The translations under genes and the position numbers were made by a program. A stretch of 64,000 nt of DNA from Falsirhodobacter sp051195255 (GTDB lineage: Bacteria > Pseudomonadota > Alphaproteobacteria > Rhodobacterales > Rhodobacteraceae). Position 1 is the stretch's first letter. The number at the start of each line of letters is the position of its first letter. The notes beneath the pieces are model-generated. The model saw nothing but the letters and a program-made list of their open reading frames with translations, was not told where the DNA came from and ran no database searches. Below are positions 8,961-18,236 of the stretch, in pieces. The DNA is taken from assembly GCF_051195255.1 (NCBI RefSeq), contig NZ_JBNJLK010000001.1, positions 558,001 to 622,000 of the forward strand. Reading direction: 5' to 3'.

Positions 8961-11900
8961 CCATGTCCCGCAACATCCTTCGTTCCCTGAAGTCCACCCT
9001 TCAACAGAGCCGTCGGATCGTAGGCCGGGTGGAACGGCTGGAAGGCCGCCGCATCACCGGCTGGGTTCTGGACCGCGCCCAGCCGGACACCCCTCTTGCC
9101 CTGCGGCTGGAGATGGACGGGACGGAGATCGCCCGTCGCCTTGCAAACCTGTCGCGGCCCGACGTCGCGGCGTCCGGCCTTGCCCGTGACACCTGCGGCT
9201 TCGAGTTCGAGCTGCCGGCCGGATTGCCCGACGGGCAGGCGCACCGATTCGTTGTTCGACTGCCGAACGGGCGTGCGCTGCGGGGCGCGCCCCTTGACAT
9301 GCCGGCCCGCCTGCGGCCGGATGGGGCCACGGCACCTGCCGCCTTTGCGGCCTCCGGCCTTCTGGGAATGGTGGAACGGATCGGTCCCACCGAGGTGACA
9401 GGCTGGATCCTCGATCCCGCCGATGCGGATCGGGCGGTGGATCTTTGCCTGAAGGTGGACGGGCGCGTCCTGCTGAGCGTCAGCGCCGAACTGGACCGGC
9501 GCGATGTGGCCGCCGCAGGCCATGCGCGGCTTTCCTCCGGCTTCCGCATCCAGTTGCCGGACATCCTGTTCGACGGCGCGCCCCATCTGATCCAGATCGT
9601 GGAGAATGAGACGGGGGCCGTTCTTCCCGGCGGGGAACAGCGCTTTTCAGGCCAATCCGAAGGCGTGGCTTTTCTGAGGGCGGAATCTGCGGCCTTGGCT
9701 GGCTGGTTGCGTCCGGGCGGGTCGATCAGCGTCCAGTTCGATGATGCGGCCCCGATTCTGGCCAAGGTCGATGCGCCCGTTCCCGGCCTGGGCGTCGACC
9801 AAGGCGGCTTCGAGGTTCCGATACCCGCCCCGCTGCTGGACGGGAACTGGCACAAGGCCATCGTCCGGCATCCCGCCACGGGACGTCCGCTGGACGGAAG
9901 CCCGATCTCGTTCCGGCTGTCCGCCACCGGACGGCCGGTCCTGCGCAACGCGCGCATGATCGGCCGTAGGTTCCAAGCCACGGTGACCGACGCCATGGGT
10001 CAACCGCTGCATCTGCGTTTCGGGATCGAAGTGGATGGCCAGCCCCTTCCCCCCGTCACATCCAACGGCACCCGCGTATCCGCGATGTCGGGCGAGCGGC
10101 GCGCGCAGAACGTGCTGTCCTTCGCCATTCCCCCCGAGGCCCGCCAGCTGGTGCTTCGCAACGATGAAGATGGAGGCAAGATCCTCGGCCGATGGTCGGT
10201 GGCGCAGAACCGCCTTTGGCCGGCCGATGAAGCGACGCGGATCGAAGATGAGATCTCAGGCCGCACTCTGGACGACCCGGGCCTACTGGCAGGGGCGCGC
10301 GAAGCGTTCGACCGGCTGCTTCGTGGAGAAGCGGATGACGAGTGGTTCGACCTGCTCTGGTACGGGCTGACCTGGCACGGGCGCACCGACATGACGCGCG
10401 CCGAAGCCGTTGCCGCATATGCGGAGGGCGCGCGGACGGGCCAGTCCCCCTCGGCCTTCTTCGACGAACAGGGTGCGCGGCGGTTGTATCCCGCTGTCGC
10501 CGCACTTGTCGACAAAGGTGAACTGCCCTGCGTCTTCGCCTTGTACCTGCATCTTGGGGGCGGCCTGTCCCTCAACCCGCTCGGGGCGCTGGACCTGCAG
10601 CCCCTGATGATGCGGACGGGTGCAAGCGGCGTTCCGGTTCAGCCCTTGGCCACCCTGCGCGACACCGGTCTGTCCGGCGATCAGGGGCCGATCCTTGCCA
10701 CCGCGCCCGCGGTGTTCGAGGCCCCGCTTCCGCCCCTGTCGGCCAAGCGCACGGCCGCCGAATGCGTCTTCAGCGCTTGGATGTCGCGGTTGGCCATAGA
10801 GCCGGCCCTGCGCGACACGCTGGGCCGGGACGAGGAGGCGGCCCGCGATGTCATCCGGCGGACCCGGCTGCAGACGCGTCCCCTGATCAGCATCATCATG
10901 CCGACCTTCAACCGTGCCCACACGATCGGCGACGCCATCCAAAGCGTTCTGGATCAGACCTATGACAATTTCGAACTGCTGGTCTGCGACGACGCCAGCG
11001 AGGACAAGACGGCCGAGGTCATCAAGCAGTTCGACGACCCGCGGGTGCGCTACATGCAGTTCGCCAAGTCGAACGGGGCCGGCACGCGCAACAAGGGCCT
11101 GCGCTTTGCCCGTGGCGAGATCATCACCTATCTGGACAGTGACAATCTCTGGAACCCGCACTTCCTGGACGTGATGCTGCGGTCGTTGCTGGCAAGGCCC
11201 GGCGTGTCGCTTGTCTACTGCGCCTATCTTGATACCGAGATGGTGGGCGCGCGCGTCAAGCTGGCGGCGATTTCCCGTCCACCCTTTAACCCGATCGGAC
11301 TGTCGTCGAAGAACTTCATGGACCTGAACACGATCATGCATCGTCGGCACGTCTATGACTGGCTGGGTGGCTTCGACGCCACGCTGCCGCGTCTTCAGGA
11401 CTGGGACCTGATGCTGCGTTACACCTCCGTGTTCCGCCCTGATTTCGTGGATCATTGCCTTGTCTATTACCGTCGGAACGTTGCTTGGGGACAGGTGACG
11501 CACCTGTTCCAGAACTCGGGCGCCCAGAACTTCGTGAACCGCAAGACGCAGGCGCGTCTGGAGCAGGCCCATGTGGAACTGCCGATCGACTGGAGCACGC
11601 GCCACAAGCTTCGGGTGCTTGCACCGGTCGGCGGTGGCCCCGCCCTTCTGGCACAGTCTTTCGCGGATCTGGCTCACCGCTTCGTGGACATCGACATGCC
11701 CACTCCGCCGCCTGCCGACGTGCCCGATGCGCTGTCCCGCTTCGGCTTTGCGGCGGCCTTGCAGGGCGATACCGACACGACCCTCTGCATCGGCTACTCG
11801 ACCGAGGCGCTGCGGGCGCTTGGGGAAGCCCTGCCCGCCGCCGACATCCTTGCGCTGGACATAGAGGATGGCGGGATCGTGATGCGCGATCTTCGGCGCC

Positions 11901-12508
11901 CGGAACGGGCCTGGCATCTGGGGACGCTGCCTTTGCCCTCTCTGGCCGGAATGCAGCGTGGGGCGCCGGTGGTGACGATCCTTCCGGGCCCGGAGGATCG
12001 CCACCGGCCAACCTCCATAGGCGCCGCCGCGCGCGAACATGGCCTGACGTTCATGATCCCGCCGGAAGGTCTGGCCGAAGGTGACTGGGTGGTGCTGCAC
12101 GCGACAGGCCAAGCCGAACGGCTGTCCTTCGACCGCGGCCTGCAGATGTCGCTGGCCCAAAGCCGGGTCGTGGCCTGTGTACCCGCGCTGGAACAGCTGA
12201 CACCTGGCGAATTTGCCCTGGTGGCACATTTTCAGGGGTGCGGCGTGCCCGCGGCCCTGTCGCCTTCGCCACTGGGCGACCAGTGGTTGTCGTCCCGCTG
12301 CGCCTATCCTTTGGCGGGGGTCACGCCTGACTGGATCGCGGAAAAGCTGGCCAAACTGCTTCGGGCGCCAGAGCATGCACGCCTGTCCGCAGCTGCCCTG
12401 ACGGCGTGGCAGATCACCCATCATCCGGAACTGACGCAGGAACGTCTGGCCGTCGCCCTTCATGCCATCCTGCACGCGTCCTCCGCGACCGAGATCACGC
12501 ATGTCTGA
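8957..12508 (+). CDS. Giant multidomain family 2 glycosyltransferase
   Basis: A 1183-residue protein. Two clear copies and one weaker copy of a ~90-residue beta-rich module lie at about residues 23-105, 136-225 and 240-320; the recurring pattern is GxVERxxxxxxxGWxxD, then DVAAxG, then GFxxxLP. A helical linker follows. A GT2 domain starts at ~643 (LISIIMPTFNRAHTIGDAIQ), with VCDDASEDKT and the metal-binding TYLDSDNLWNP motif. The last ~300 residues (from ~880) look like a degenerate Rossmann-type glycosyltransferase fold without recognisable catalytic motifs. It is translationally coupled to genes on both sides (ATGA upstream, 8-base overlap downstream). It probably builds the surface glycan; the module function is unknown, perhaps carbohydrate binding. 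Confidence 0.85.
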   Translation: MTMSRNILRSLKSTLQQSRRIVGRVERLEGRRITGWVLDRAQPDTPLALRLEMDGTEIARRLANLSRPDVAASGLARDTCGFEFELPAGLPDGQAHRFVVRLPNGRALRGAPLDMPARLRPDGATAPAAFAASGLLGMVERIGPTEVTGWILDPADADRAVDLCLKVDGRVLLSVSAELDRRDVAAAGHARLSSGFRIQLPDILFDGAPHLIQIVENETGAVLPGGEQRFSGQSEGVAFLRAESAALAGWLRPGGSISVQFDDAAPILAKVDAPVPGLGVDQGGFEVPIPAPLLDGNWHKAIVRHPATGRPLDGSPISFRLSATGRPVLRNARMIGRRFQATVTDAMGQPLHLRFGIEVDGQPLPPVTSNGTRVSAMSGERRAQNVLSFAIPPEARQLVLRNDEDGGKILGRWSVAQNRLWPADEATRIEDEISGRTLDDPGLLAGAREAFDRLLRGEADDEWFDLLWYGLTWHGRTDMTRAEAVAAYAEGARTGQSPSAFFDEQGARRLYPAVAALVDKGELPCVFALYLHLGGGLSLNPLGALDLQPLMMRTGASGVPVQPLATLRDTGLSGDQGPILATAPAVFEAPLPPLSAKRTAAECVFSAWMSRLAIEPALRDTLGRDEEAARDVIRRTRLQTRPLISIIMPTFNRAHTIGDAIQSVLDQTYDNFELLVCDDASEDKTAEVIKQFDDPRVRYMQFAKSNGAGTRNKGLRFARGEIITYLDSDNLWNPHFLDVMLRSLLARPGVSLVYCAYLDTEMVGARVKLAAISRPPFNPIGLSSKNFMDLNTIMHRRHVYDWLGGFDATLPRLQDWDLMLRYTSVFRPDFVDHCLVYYRRNVAWGQVTHLFQNSGAQNFVNRKTQARLEQAHVELPIDWSTRHKLRVLAPVGGGPALLAQSFADLAHRFVDIDMPTPPPADVPDALSRFGFAAALQGDTDTTLCIGYSTEALRALGEALPAADILALDIEDGGIVMRDLRRPERAWHLGTLPLPSLAGMQRGAPVVTILPGPEDRHRPTSIGAAAREHGLTFMIPPEGLAEGDWVVLHATGQAERLSFDRGLQMSLAQSRVVACVPALEQLTPGEFALVAHFQGCGVPAALSPSPLGDQWLSSRCAYPLAGVTPDWIAEKLAKLLRAPEHARLSAAALTAWQITHHPELTQERLAVALHAILHASSATEITHV

Positions 12509-13895
12509 GGGCAGTCCCCGCATTCTTCCCATCGTGCATCGCGGGATTGTCCTGATCCAGGATGCGCCGCCCGGACTTTCGGTTCGTCTCGACGAAACCC
12601 CCCTGCCCGGAGACGGAAGCCAGCGCATCATCACCCCCCCCGACACGGCCTTCACGCTGCAAGGCGGACCCTCCAAGGTCTGCATCCGCCCCGGCGGCTG
12701 GACCGGGCGGATCACCGGGCAGAAAGGCCGCCTCGTCACGGGGGTGGCGGCGGATCTGGCCGATCCGGCGGCGGATGTGGCCGTCATCGCCTTTTCAGGA
12801 GCGCGCATCCTGGCTTTCGCCACCGCCCGCGCCGTGGAAGGCGGCCGCTTTCTTCTGGTCCTGCCCGAGGATGCGGAGACGGGGCCCCGGCGCGTACTGC
12901 ATCTGGGCATCGTCGGTTCGGACCATCTTCTGGATGACGGGACGCTGGCCATTGGTCGGGCACGCGAGGGCGCTGCGCCCCGCAAACCGGCACATACAGG
13001 GCGGACGATCCGCATCAAGATCGCCTGCCCGAACCTGAAGGAAGCCCCTGCCTGGGGGGATTATCACTTCGCGCGTTCCCTCCAGACATCGCTGGAGCGA
13101 CTTGGGCACCGCGTCATGGTGGACACGCATGACGCCTGGTATGCCCGCCGCGAGGACGAGGACGTCGCGATCGTCCTGCGCGGGCGGGCCCGCTACAAGG
13201 TGCAGCCGGACAAGATCAACCTCCTGTGGCTGATCTCGCATCCCGACCGGCTGACCCCCGACGAATATGCCGATTATGATCACGTGGCGGTCGCGTCCGA
13301 CATCTATGCCGCCACCCTTCGGCAAAACGGCGTGACCAATGTCGGGACGCTGCATCAGGCCACGGATGCGGCACTGTTCCGCGCCGAGCTGACGCTGCCA
13401 CGCCAGAAAAGCTGCCTGTTCGTCGGAAACTCCCGTCGCGAATACCGCACGATGGTCCGCTGGTGCATCCAGCGCGGCGTGCCGCTGGACCTGTATGGCG
13501 GCGGATGGGACGGAGTCATCGATCCTGCGATGCTGCGGGCGCCGTCCATCGCGAATGCCGACTTGCCGCGCTTCTACGCCTCGCATCAGATCCTGCTGAA
13601 CGACCATTGGGACAGCATGCGCGATCACGGCTTCCTGTCGAACCGGCTGTTCGACGGCAGCGCCACCGGCACGCCCATCATCACCGACGCCATCGCCGGC
13701 ATTGCCGAGGTGTTTGGCGACACGATCCCGACCGCCGCCGACATTGACACCTTTGCGGGTCTTGTCGAGGACGCGCTGGCACGTCCTGAAAGCTGGCTGG
13801 AACGCGCCGCCGAAGCGCGACGCATCGTGCATGGCGCGCACACGTTCGACCACCGTGCGGCCACCCTCTCGGACCTGATCGAGAGGCTTAGCTAA
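12501..13895 (+). CDS. Glycosyltransferase, CgeB/YkvP-like
   Basis: A 464-residue protein. The start at 12501 is chosen because it overlaps the preceding stop by 8 bases; an upstream in-frame ATG at 12462 would lie deep in the previous gene. Residues 1-150 are a beta-rich region without recognised domain. From ~155 the sequence (RIKIACPNLKEAPAWGDYHFARSLQ) begins a GT-B-like fold. Its C-terminal half contains LFVGNSRREYRTMV, LNDHWDSMRDHGFLSNRLFD and GTPIITDAIAGIAEVFGD, the hallmarks of the Glyco_trans_1_2/CgeB group that recognises nucleotide sugars. Part of the coupled cluster; acceptor and sugar unknown. Confidence 0.83.
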   Translation: MSEGSPRILPIVHRGIVLIQDAPPGLSVRLDETPLPGDGSQRIITPPDTAFTLQGGPSKVCIRPGGWTGRITGQKGRLVTGVAADLADPAADVAVIAFSGARILAFATARAVEGGRFLLVLPEDAETGPRRVLHLGIVGSDHLLDDGTLAIGRAREGAAPRKPAHTGRTIRIKIACPNLKEAPAWGDYHFARSLQTSLERLGHRVMVDTHDAWYARREDEDVAIVLRGRARYKVQPDKINLLWLISHPDRLTPDEYADYDHVAVASDIYAATLRQNGVTNVGTLHQATDAALFRAELTLPRQKSCLFVGNSRREYRTMVRWCIQRGVPLDLYGGGWDGVIDPAMLRAPSIANADLPRFYASHQILLNDHWDSMRDHGFLSNRLFDGSATGTPIITDAIAGIAEVFGDTIPTAADIDTFAGLVEDALARPESWLERAAEARRIVHGAHTFDHRAATLSDLIERLS

Positions 13896-13938
13896 TCCCG
13901 GCACGCCTCAAGGGCGCGTCACTCTGACAACGGATGCG

Positions 13939-16900
13939 ATGAGACAAGTGATGAGCAACATGTTTTCCTCCCGCTTCCTGCAAAGAATTGCGGGCTATCC
14001 TCAGGACGTGCAGAAATTCCTGCAACAGGATGTGAATGCCGCCCTCATGTCGCGCACGCTTCGTGTGATGCATGGGGCGGAGGCAAACACTGCGGCCACG
14101 CCTCCCTCGCCGCCCATGCTGATGGATGCGTTCCTGTCGCGGCTGGTGACCTCGCGCCGGTTCCTCCTGCGCGTTCAAACCTTGGCCGATGCCATCATGG
14201 CACGAGACGTGGCCACGGTGAACGCCCTGATGCCGGCCATGATGGTCCCGCTGTCGGACCGCCGTCAGCCCTATCTTTACAAGATCACCGAAGCGGAAGC
14301 GGCCGAAGCCGATACCGCCACCCGCGCGACGCTGTCGCAACTGGTGGCGCTGATCAGGATCTACAACGTCTTCTCGGACGCCCTGCAAGCCTCGGGCGGG
14401 GTTGCGGCCTGGATCGCCGCCGCCCTTCGCAAGGGTGAGACGGAGCTGCTGAACGAACTTTTTCCGGCCCTTGACCTGAAGATCGCCTTCACCAACACGA
14501 CTGCGCGTCCCGATCCCCTGCGGGTGGCTTTCCTTCGTTATCTTCTGGCCGGAGAGGCTGCGGACGACCTGCGTCACGCCGACCGGCTGGCTCTGCAGGC
14601 CCTTGCCGAGGCGCAGGCCGCAGGCGTGGCCCACCAGCTGTCCGCCAGCCGTCCCCTACGGGTCGAGCTGGCGGGCAAGCCCACGCGGCAGGATACCGAA
14701 TTCTGGTCAAAGTTCGGCGAAGGCCCGCGCGAGGGAGCGCGGCTGCGCATTGACGCCCGCCAGCGGATTTCGGACATCGGGATGGCATTCCTGTCCTCTG
14801 CCGATATCTCAGCCCCGATAGGCATTTCGGGGACGCAGCAAAGGCGCGCCAGCAAGACCTGGGACATGATGATCGAGGGATATCGTGGCCCCACGGGAAA
14901 CCACGCGCCCGTCGGCATCTTCGTGCCCGTCGGATGTGACGACCGGGCCGACCTGAACCTGACGCTGACGGCCCTTCCCGCGCATCTGGAGGATGGGGTC
15001 GGCCTGTCTGCGGCGGCTTTGGACCGCAGCTATGCCGTCATCGTCCGGCTGGATCGGGACGTGGACCTTCTGCGCTACATCAACATCGACCGTTGTGCCG
15101 TTTTCGAGGACGTGAACGCCGCCCTTTCCGCCATCGCCGGAGCCGCGCCGCGGGTGCGTCGCAAGCCCTTGCTGTTCATCGGTCGTCAGACGCCCGCGAA
15201 TGTCGATTACATCATAACCAGCGTGGCCCGCTACTGGGCCCTGGCGGGCGGACATGCCGTGGCACCGGTGCGGCTGACCTATGACGCGCAAAAGGCGACC
15301 CTGTCCCTCCGCCCCGCAGCCGAGACGGGCTTGACGCGCACGCTTCCGCTTGCCGCCTGCGCGATGCCCCTGTCCTATGCCGCCGATCACCATGCGATGA
15401 TCGACACGGCCATCGCCACCGGACTCCTCCTGCTGGAGGATGATCTGGCAGTCGAGAAGGCCGGTGGAGCCGTGCCGGAAGAGGGGGGGCTGCAGCGTCT
15501 GCAGCGGCAGCTGAACGCCCAGCCTCTGGGCAGCGCCGTGCGGGACAGGCTGCTGCGCAACGCGGCGGTGGACGACGCGTGGCTGTCGCGGCAGGATGTG
15601 CCGCGCAACTGGGCCATCGCTTCCCTGCTGACGCCGGCCGTGACCCGGCACCGCCAGATGGTCGTTACCCTGGACGAGTTTGTCACGACCCCGTCGCTGG
15701 CGCAGGCAATGGCCCTTCTGGACACGCTGGACATGCGCGACCCGGTGCTGTCGTCGATCCTGGAACAGGTGGATGCCTTTGCACTGGCACTGTCGCGGGC
15801 GCCAAGCGTTCTGCTGGGCCTTTCGGGCGAACATGTCATCCGGTTCGTGGAACTGGCGCGCCACGCGTCTTCGGCCGATCTTGTTGCGGGCAACCTCGCG
15901 CTCGTGACGGACCGTCTGGCCACGATCGCACCGGAGATCATCCTGCCGATGTTCGAATTCCTGGCCTGCTGCCTGCCACGCCCGTCGCTGCTGGCCACCC
16001 TGTCCTTCGCCGCCATGGCGGTCGATCTGCACACAAAGGCCATCTACCGCATCTGCGAATGCTTGCGCCGTTACGGCGACGAACCGCTTCTGGCACTGAC
16101 CTTGGGCCGGCTTCAACGAGAGCGTCCGGACCTTCTGGCCGACCCCGGCATTCTGCGTTCGTTCCAGCGCCTGCTGTCGTCGCCCCGCCTGCCCGTGCTG
16201 CGGGACATCCTAGGACCGGACACGATGGAGCGCATCCGGAACACTGTCGACGCAGGCGATCTGATCCGCAGCGCGATCCTGGCAGGTGACTCCGCATCCC
16301 TTGCACGGCTGACGGGGACTCCCGCCCTCATGGCGCGGGTGGACATTGCCAAGCTTCTGGACACGCTCCGAAGCCTCAGCAACGAATTGCGGGACATGAA
16401 CCTCAACGGTCTTCAGGTGGTCGGGGCGCAGGATCTTTACAAGCGCAAGCTGACGGCCGCGATCGTCAGCGACATGCAGGTGCTTGGGGAACTGAAGGCG
16501 GGGGGATACTTGGCGGCGGACATCGACATCAACGCCGTCGCCTTGAACATCCTGGGGGACAATGCCAGCCTGAATCGCGTGATTGCCCGCAAGTTCGAGC
16601 GCACCGGCATCCCGCCCCTGCGCATCGAAGGGGACACGGTGGCCGCGGTCTTCGGCAACGCCGTGACCACGGCGGCCGTTCCTACCACAAGCGGCCCTCT
16701 GGTGTCGGTCATCGTCTCGGCCTTCAACCCGGATATCGAGCTTCTGCGTCTTTCGCTGCATTCTGTCCTGAACCAAAGCCACGGGAACGTGGAAGTCTTC
16801 GTGGTGGACGATGCCAGCGAAAGCGACAGCAGCGCCAGCATCCGCTCCGTTGCGGAAGAATTGGGTGCCACCTATGTGCACATGGCGATCAACAGCGGCC

Positions 16901-17457
16901 CTTACGCCGGCCGGAACCTTGCAATCCAACGGTCCCGGGGGGAATTCATAGCCATTCAGGACGCTGACGACTGGTCCCACCCCGATCGGTTCCGTGCCCA
17001 GTTGGCCGCCTTTGCCGCCGATCCCGGATTGCGTCTGGTCACCACCCCCCATATCCGCATCGATCGCGCCGGCCATGTGCAGATGGAGGCCGGCTTCACC
17101 GTCTTTGGCGACGGTCCGATGACGTCGATGTTCCGCAGATCGGTGTTCCACGACGTAGGGTCCTTTGCCCATGTCCGCTCACGCGGAGACGTGGAGATGC
17201 GCGAGCGCGTCCTGTCCTATTTCGGCAAGCATGCCATGACGGAACTGGCCGCGCCCGCAATGCTCTGCTTTGCTGACAGCGCCACGCTGTCGCAGAAGAC
17301 GAAAAGCGAAAGCGCCGAGCATCTTCAGCTTTTCCGGACCAACATCAGCCGGCGCACGTCCTATGCGGCCTTGCGGCGGGATCAGCAGCCCCTTGGCAAG
17401 AAGCATGCGGTGATCGTGCCGCTGGCCCTCCGCCCCCAGACAGAAGGCGACGCGTGA
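13939..17457 (+). CDS. Very large protein with C-terminal family 2 glycosyltransferase domain
   Basis: A 1172-residue protein. Only the C-terminal ~250 residues are recognisable: a GT2 domain from ~920 (LVSVIVSAFNPDIELLRLSL) with VVDDASESDS and the metal motif IQDADDWSHPDRF. The preceding ~900 residues are mostly helical, with an internal beta-rich insert around 300-480, and match nothing I know. Alternative ATG codons at 13951 and 13960 are in frame and none has a strong ribosome site, so the N-terminus is uncertain by a few residues. Its stop overlaps the next start (TGATG). Likely cytoplasmic and part of polysaccharide assembly. Confidence 0.8.
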   Translation: MRQVMSNMFSSRFLQRIAGYPQDVQKFLQQDVNAALMSRTLRVMHGAEANTAATPPSPPMLMDAFLSRLVTSRRFLLRVQTLADAIMARDVATVNALMPAMMVPLSDRRQPYLYKITEAEAAEADTATRATLSQLVALIRIYNVFSDALQASGGVAAWIAAALRKGETELLNELFPALDLKIAFTNTTARPDPLRVAFLRYLLAGEAADDLRHADRLALQALAEAQAAGVAHQLSASRPLRVELAGKPTRQDTEFWSKFGEGPREGARLRIDARQRISDIGMAFLSSADISAPIGISGTQQRRASKTWDMMIEGYRGPTGNHAPVGIFVPVGCDDRADLNLTLTALPAHLEDGVGLSAAALDRSYAVIVRLDRDVDLLRYINIDRCAVFEDVNAALSAIAGAAPRVRRKPLLFIGRQTPANVDYIITSVARYWALAGGHAVAPVRLTYDAQKATLSLRPAAETGLTRTLPLAACAMPLSYAADHHAMIDTAIATGLLLLEDDLAVEKAGGAVPEEGGLQRLQRQLNAQPLGSAVRDRLLRNAAVDDAWLSRQDVPRNWAIASLLTPAVTRHRQMVVTLDEFVTTPSLAQAMALLDTLDMRDPVLSSILEQVDAFALALSRAPSVLLGLSGEHVIRFVELARHASSADLVAGNLALVTDRLATIAPEIILPMFEFLACCLPRPSLLATLSFAAMAVDLHTKAIYRICECLRRYGDEPLLALTLGRLQRERPDLLADPGILRSFQRLLSSPRLPVLRDILGPDTMERIRNTVDAGDLIRSAILAGDSASLARLTGTPALMARVDIAKLLDTLRSLSNELRDMNLNGLQVVGAQDLYKRKLTAAIVSDMQVLGELKAGGYLAADIDINAVALNILGDNASLNRVIARKFERTGIPPLRIEGDTVAAVFGNAVTTAAVPTTSGPLVSVIVSAFNPDIELLRLSLHSVLNQSHGNVEVFVVDDASESDSSASIRSVAEELGATYVHMAINSGPYAGRNLAIQRSRGEFIAIQDADDWSHPDRFRAQLAAFAADPGLRLVTTPHIRIDRAGHVQMEAGFTVFGDGPMTSMFRRSVFHDVGSFAHVRSRGDVEMRERVLSYFGKHAMTELAAPAMLCFADSATLSQKTKSESAEHLQLFRTNISRRTSYAALRRDQQPLGKKHAVIVPLALRPQTEGDA

Positions 17458-18236
17458 TGAGCTACGGCACCATCGACATTTCCCTTACCTCCATCAGTTC
17501 CCGCATGGCGACGCTGGGCGCGACACTGAAATCGCTTCTGGCGCAGGATTATGCGGACGTGCACGTGCATCTTTACCTGTCGAAGGAACCCTACCTTCTG
17601 GATGCGGGCGTGCCGGAGGTTCCGGCCGACATCGCCGCCCTTGCCGCCGGTTCAGGAGGCCGCCTGACGGTGCATTACTGTCCCAATGTCGGGCCGTACC
17701 GGAAACTTCTGCCCTATCTTCGGGAACATTGGGGAAGCTCACGCCTCGTGGTCACGGTGGATGACGACACTGTCTATCCGACGAACTGGCTGACCACGAT
17801 GATCCAGGCCTATGACACCTATGGATGCGTTATTGCTTTTCGCGGGCATCGCGTGGTGGTGCGCAACGGGAAGCTGGCCCCTTACAACACGTGGATGCGC
17901 AGCACCGTGGATACCAATCCCGGCACCCTGATCGTGCCCACCGGCAAGGACGGCGTTCTTTACGACACCGCCTTCTTCCCCATCAACGTGCTGAACGTGG
18001 AGGATGCGCTGCAGGTGGCGCCAACCGCCGACGACCTGTGGTTCCGCTGGCACCTGTCACTGAACGGGATCCACACCTATCTGATCAACACGAACTACCG
18101 CTCCGGCACGTTCGAGGAGTCCGATTACGAGGACAGCCTGTATCTGAGCTTCAACCGTGGCGGCAAGAACGACAGTGCCGTCGTGGCGCTGGAAACGTAT
18201 TTCCAGAACCGCTTCGGCTTTTCGCTTTCAGCCTGA
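17457..18236 (+). CDS. Glycosyltransferase-like protein (GT-A fold)
   Basis: A 259-residue protein. The ATG at 17457 shares its first base with the preceding TGA; a GTG immediately before it is the alternative. The start IDISLTSISSRMATLGATLK resembles a GT-A nucleotide-sugar binding strand and helix, and VVTVDDDTVYPTNWL near residue 100 is a DxD-type metal motif. A later FNRGGKNDSAVVALETYFQN segment ends the protein. It is smaller than most GT2 enzymes and may act on short glycans. It is the last gene of the plus-strand cluster and its end overlaps the end of the convergent glycosyltransferase by 9 bases. Confidence 0.75.
   Translation: MSYGTIDISLTSISSRMATLGATLKSLLAQDYADVHVHLYLSKEPYLLDAGVPEVPADIAALAAGSGGRLTVHYCPNVGPYRKLLPYLREHWGSSRLVVTVDDDTVYPTNWLTTMIQAYDTYGCVIAFRGHRVVVRNGKLAPYNTWMRSTVDTNPGTLIVPTGKDGVLYDTAFFPINVLNVEDALQVAPTADDLWFRWHLSLNGIHTYLINTNYRSGTFEESDYEDSLYLSFNRGGKNDSAVVALETYFQNRFGFSLSA

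Noticed and set aside
10283..13018. 911-codon open frame on the minus strand
   Set aside because: It is the antisense of two well-supported glycosyltransferase genes, has Arg/Gln/His/Gly-rich composition without domains, and is typical of long antisense frames in GC-rich DNA.
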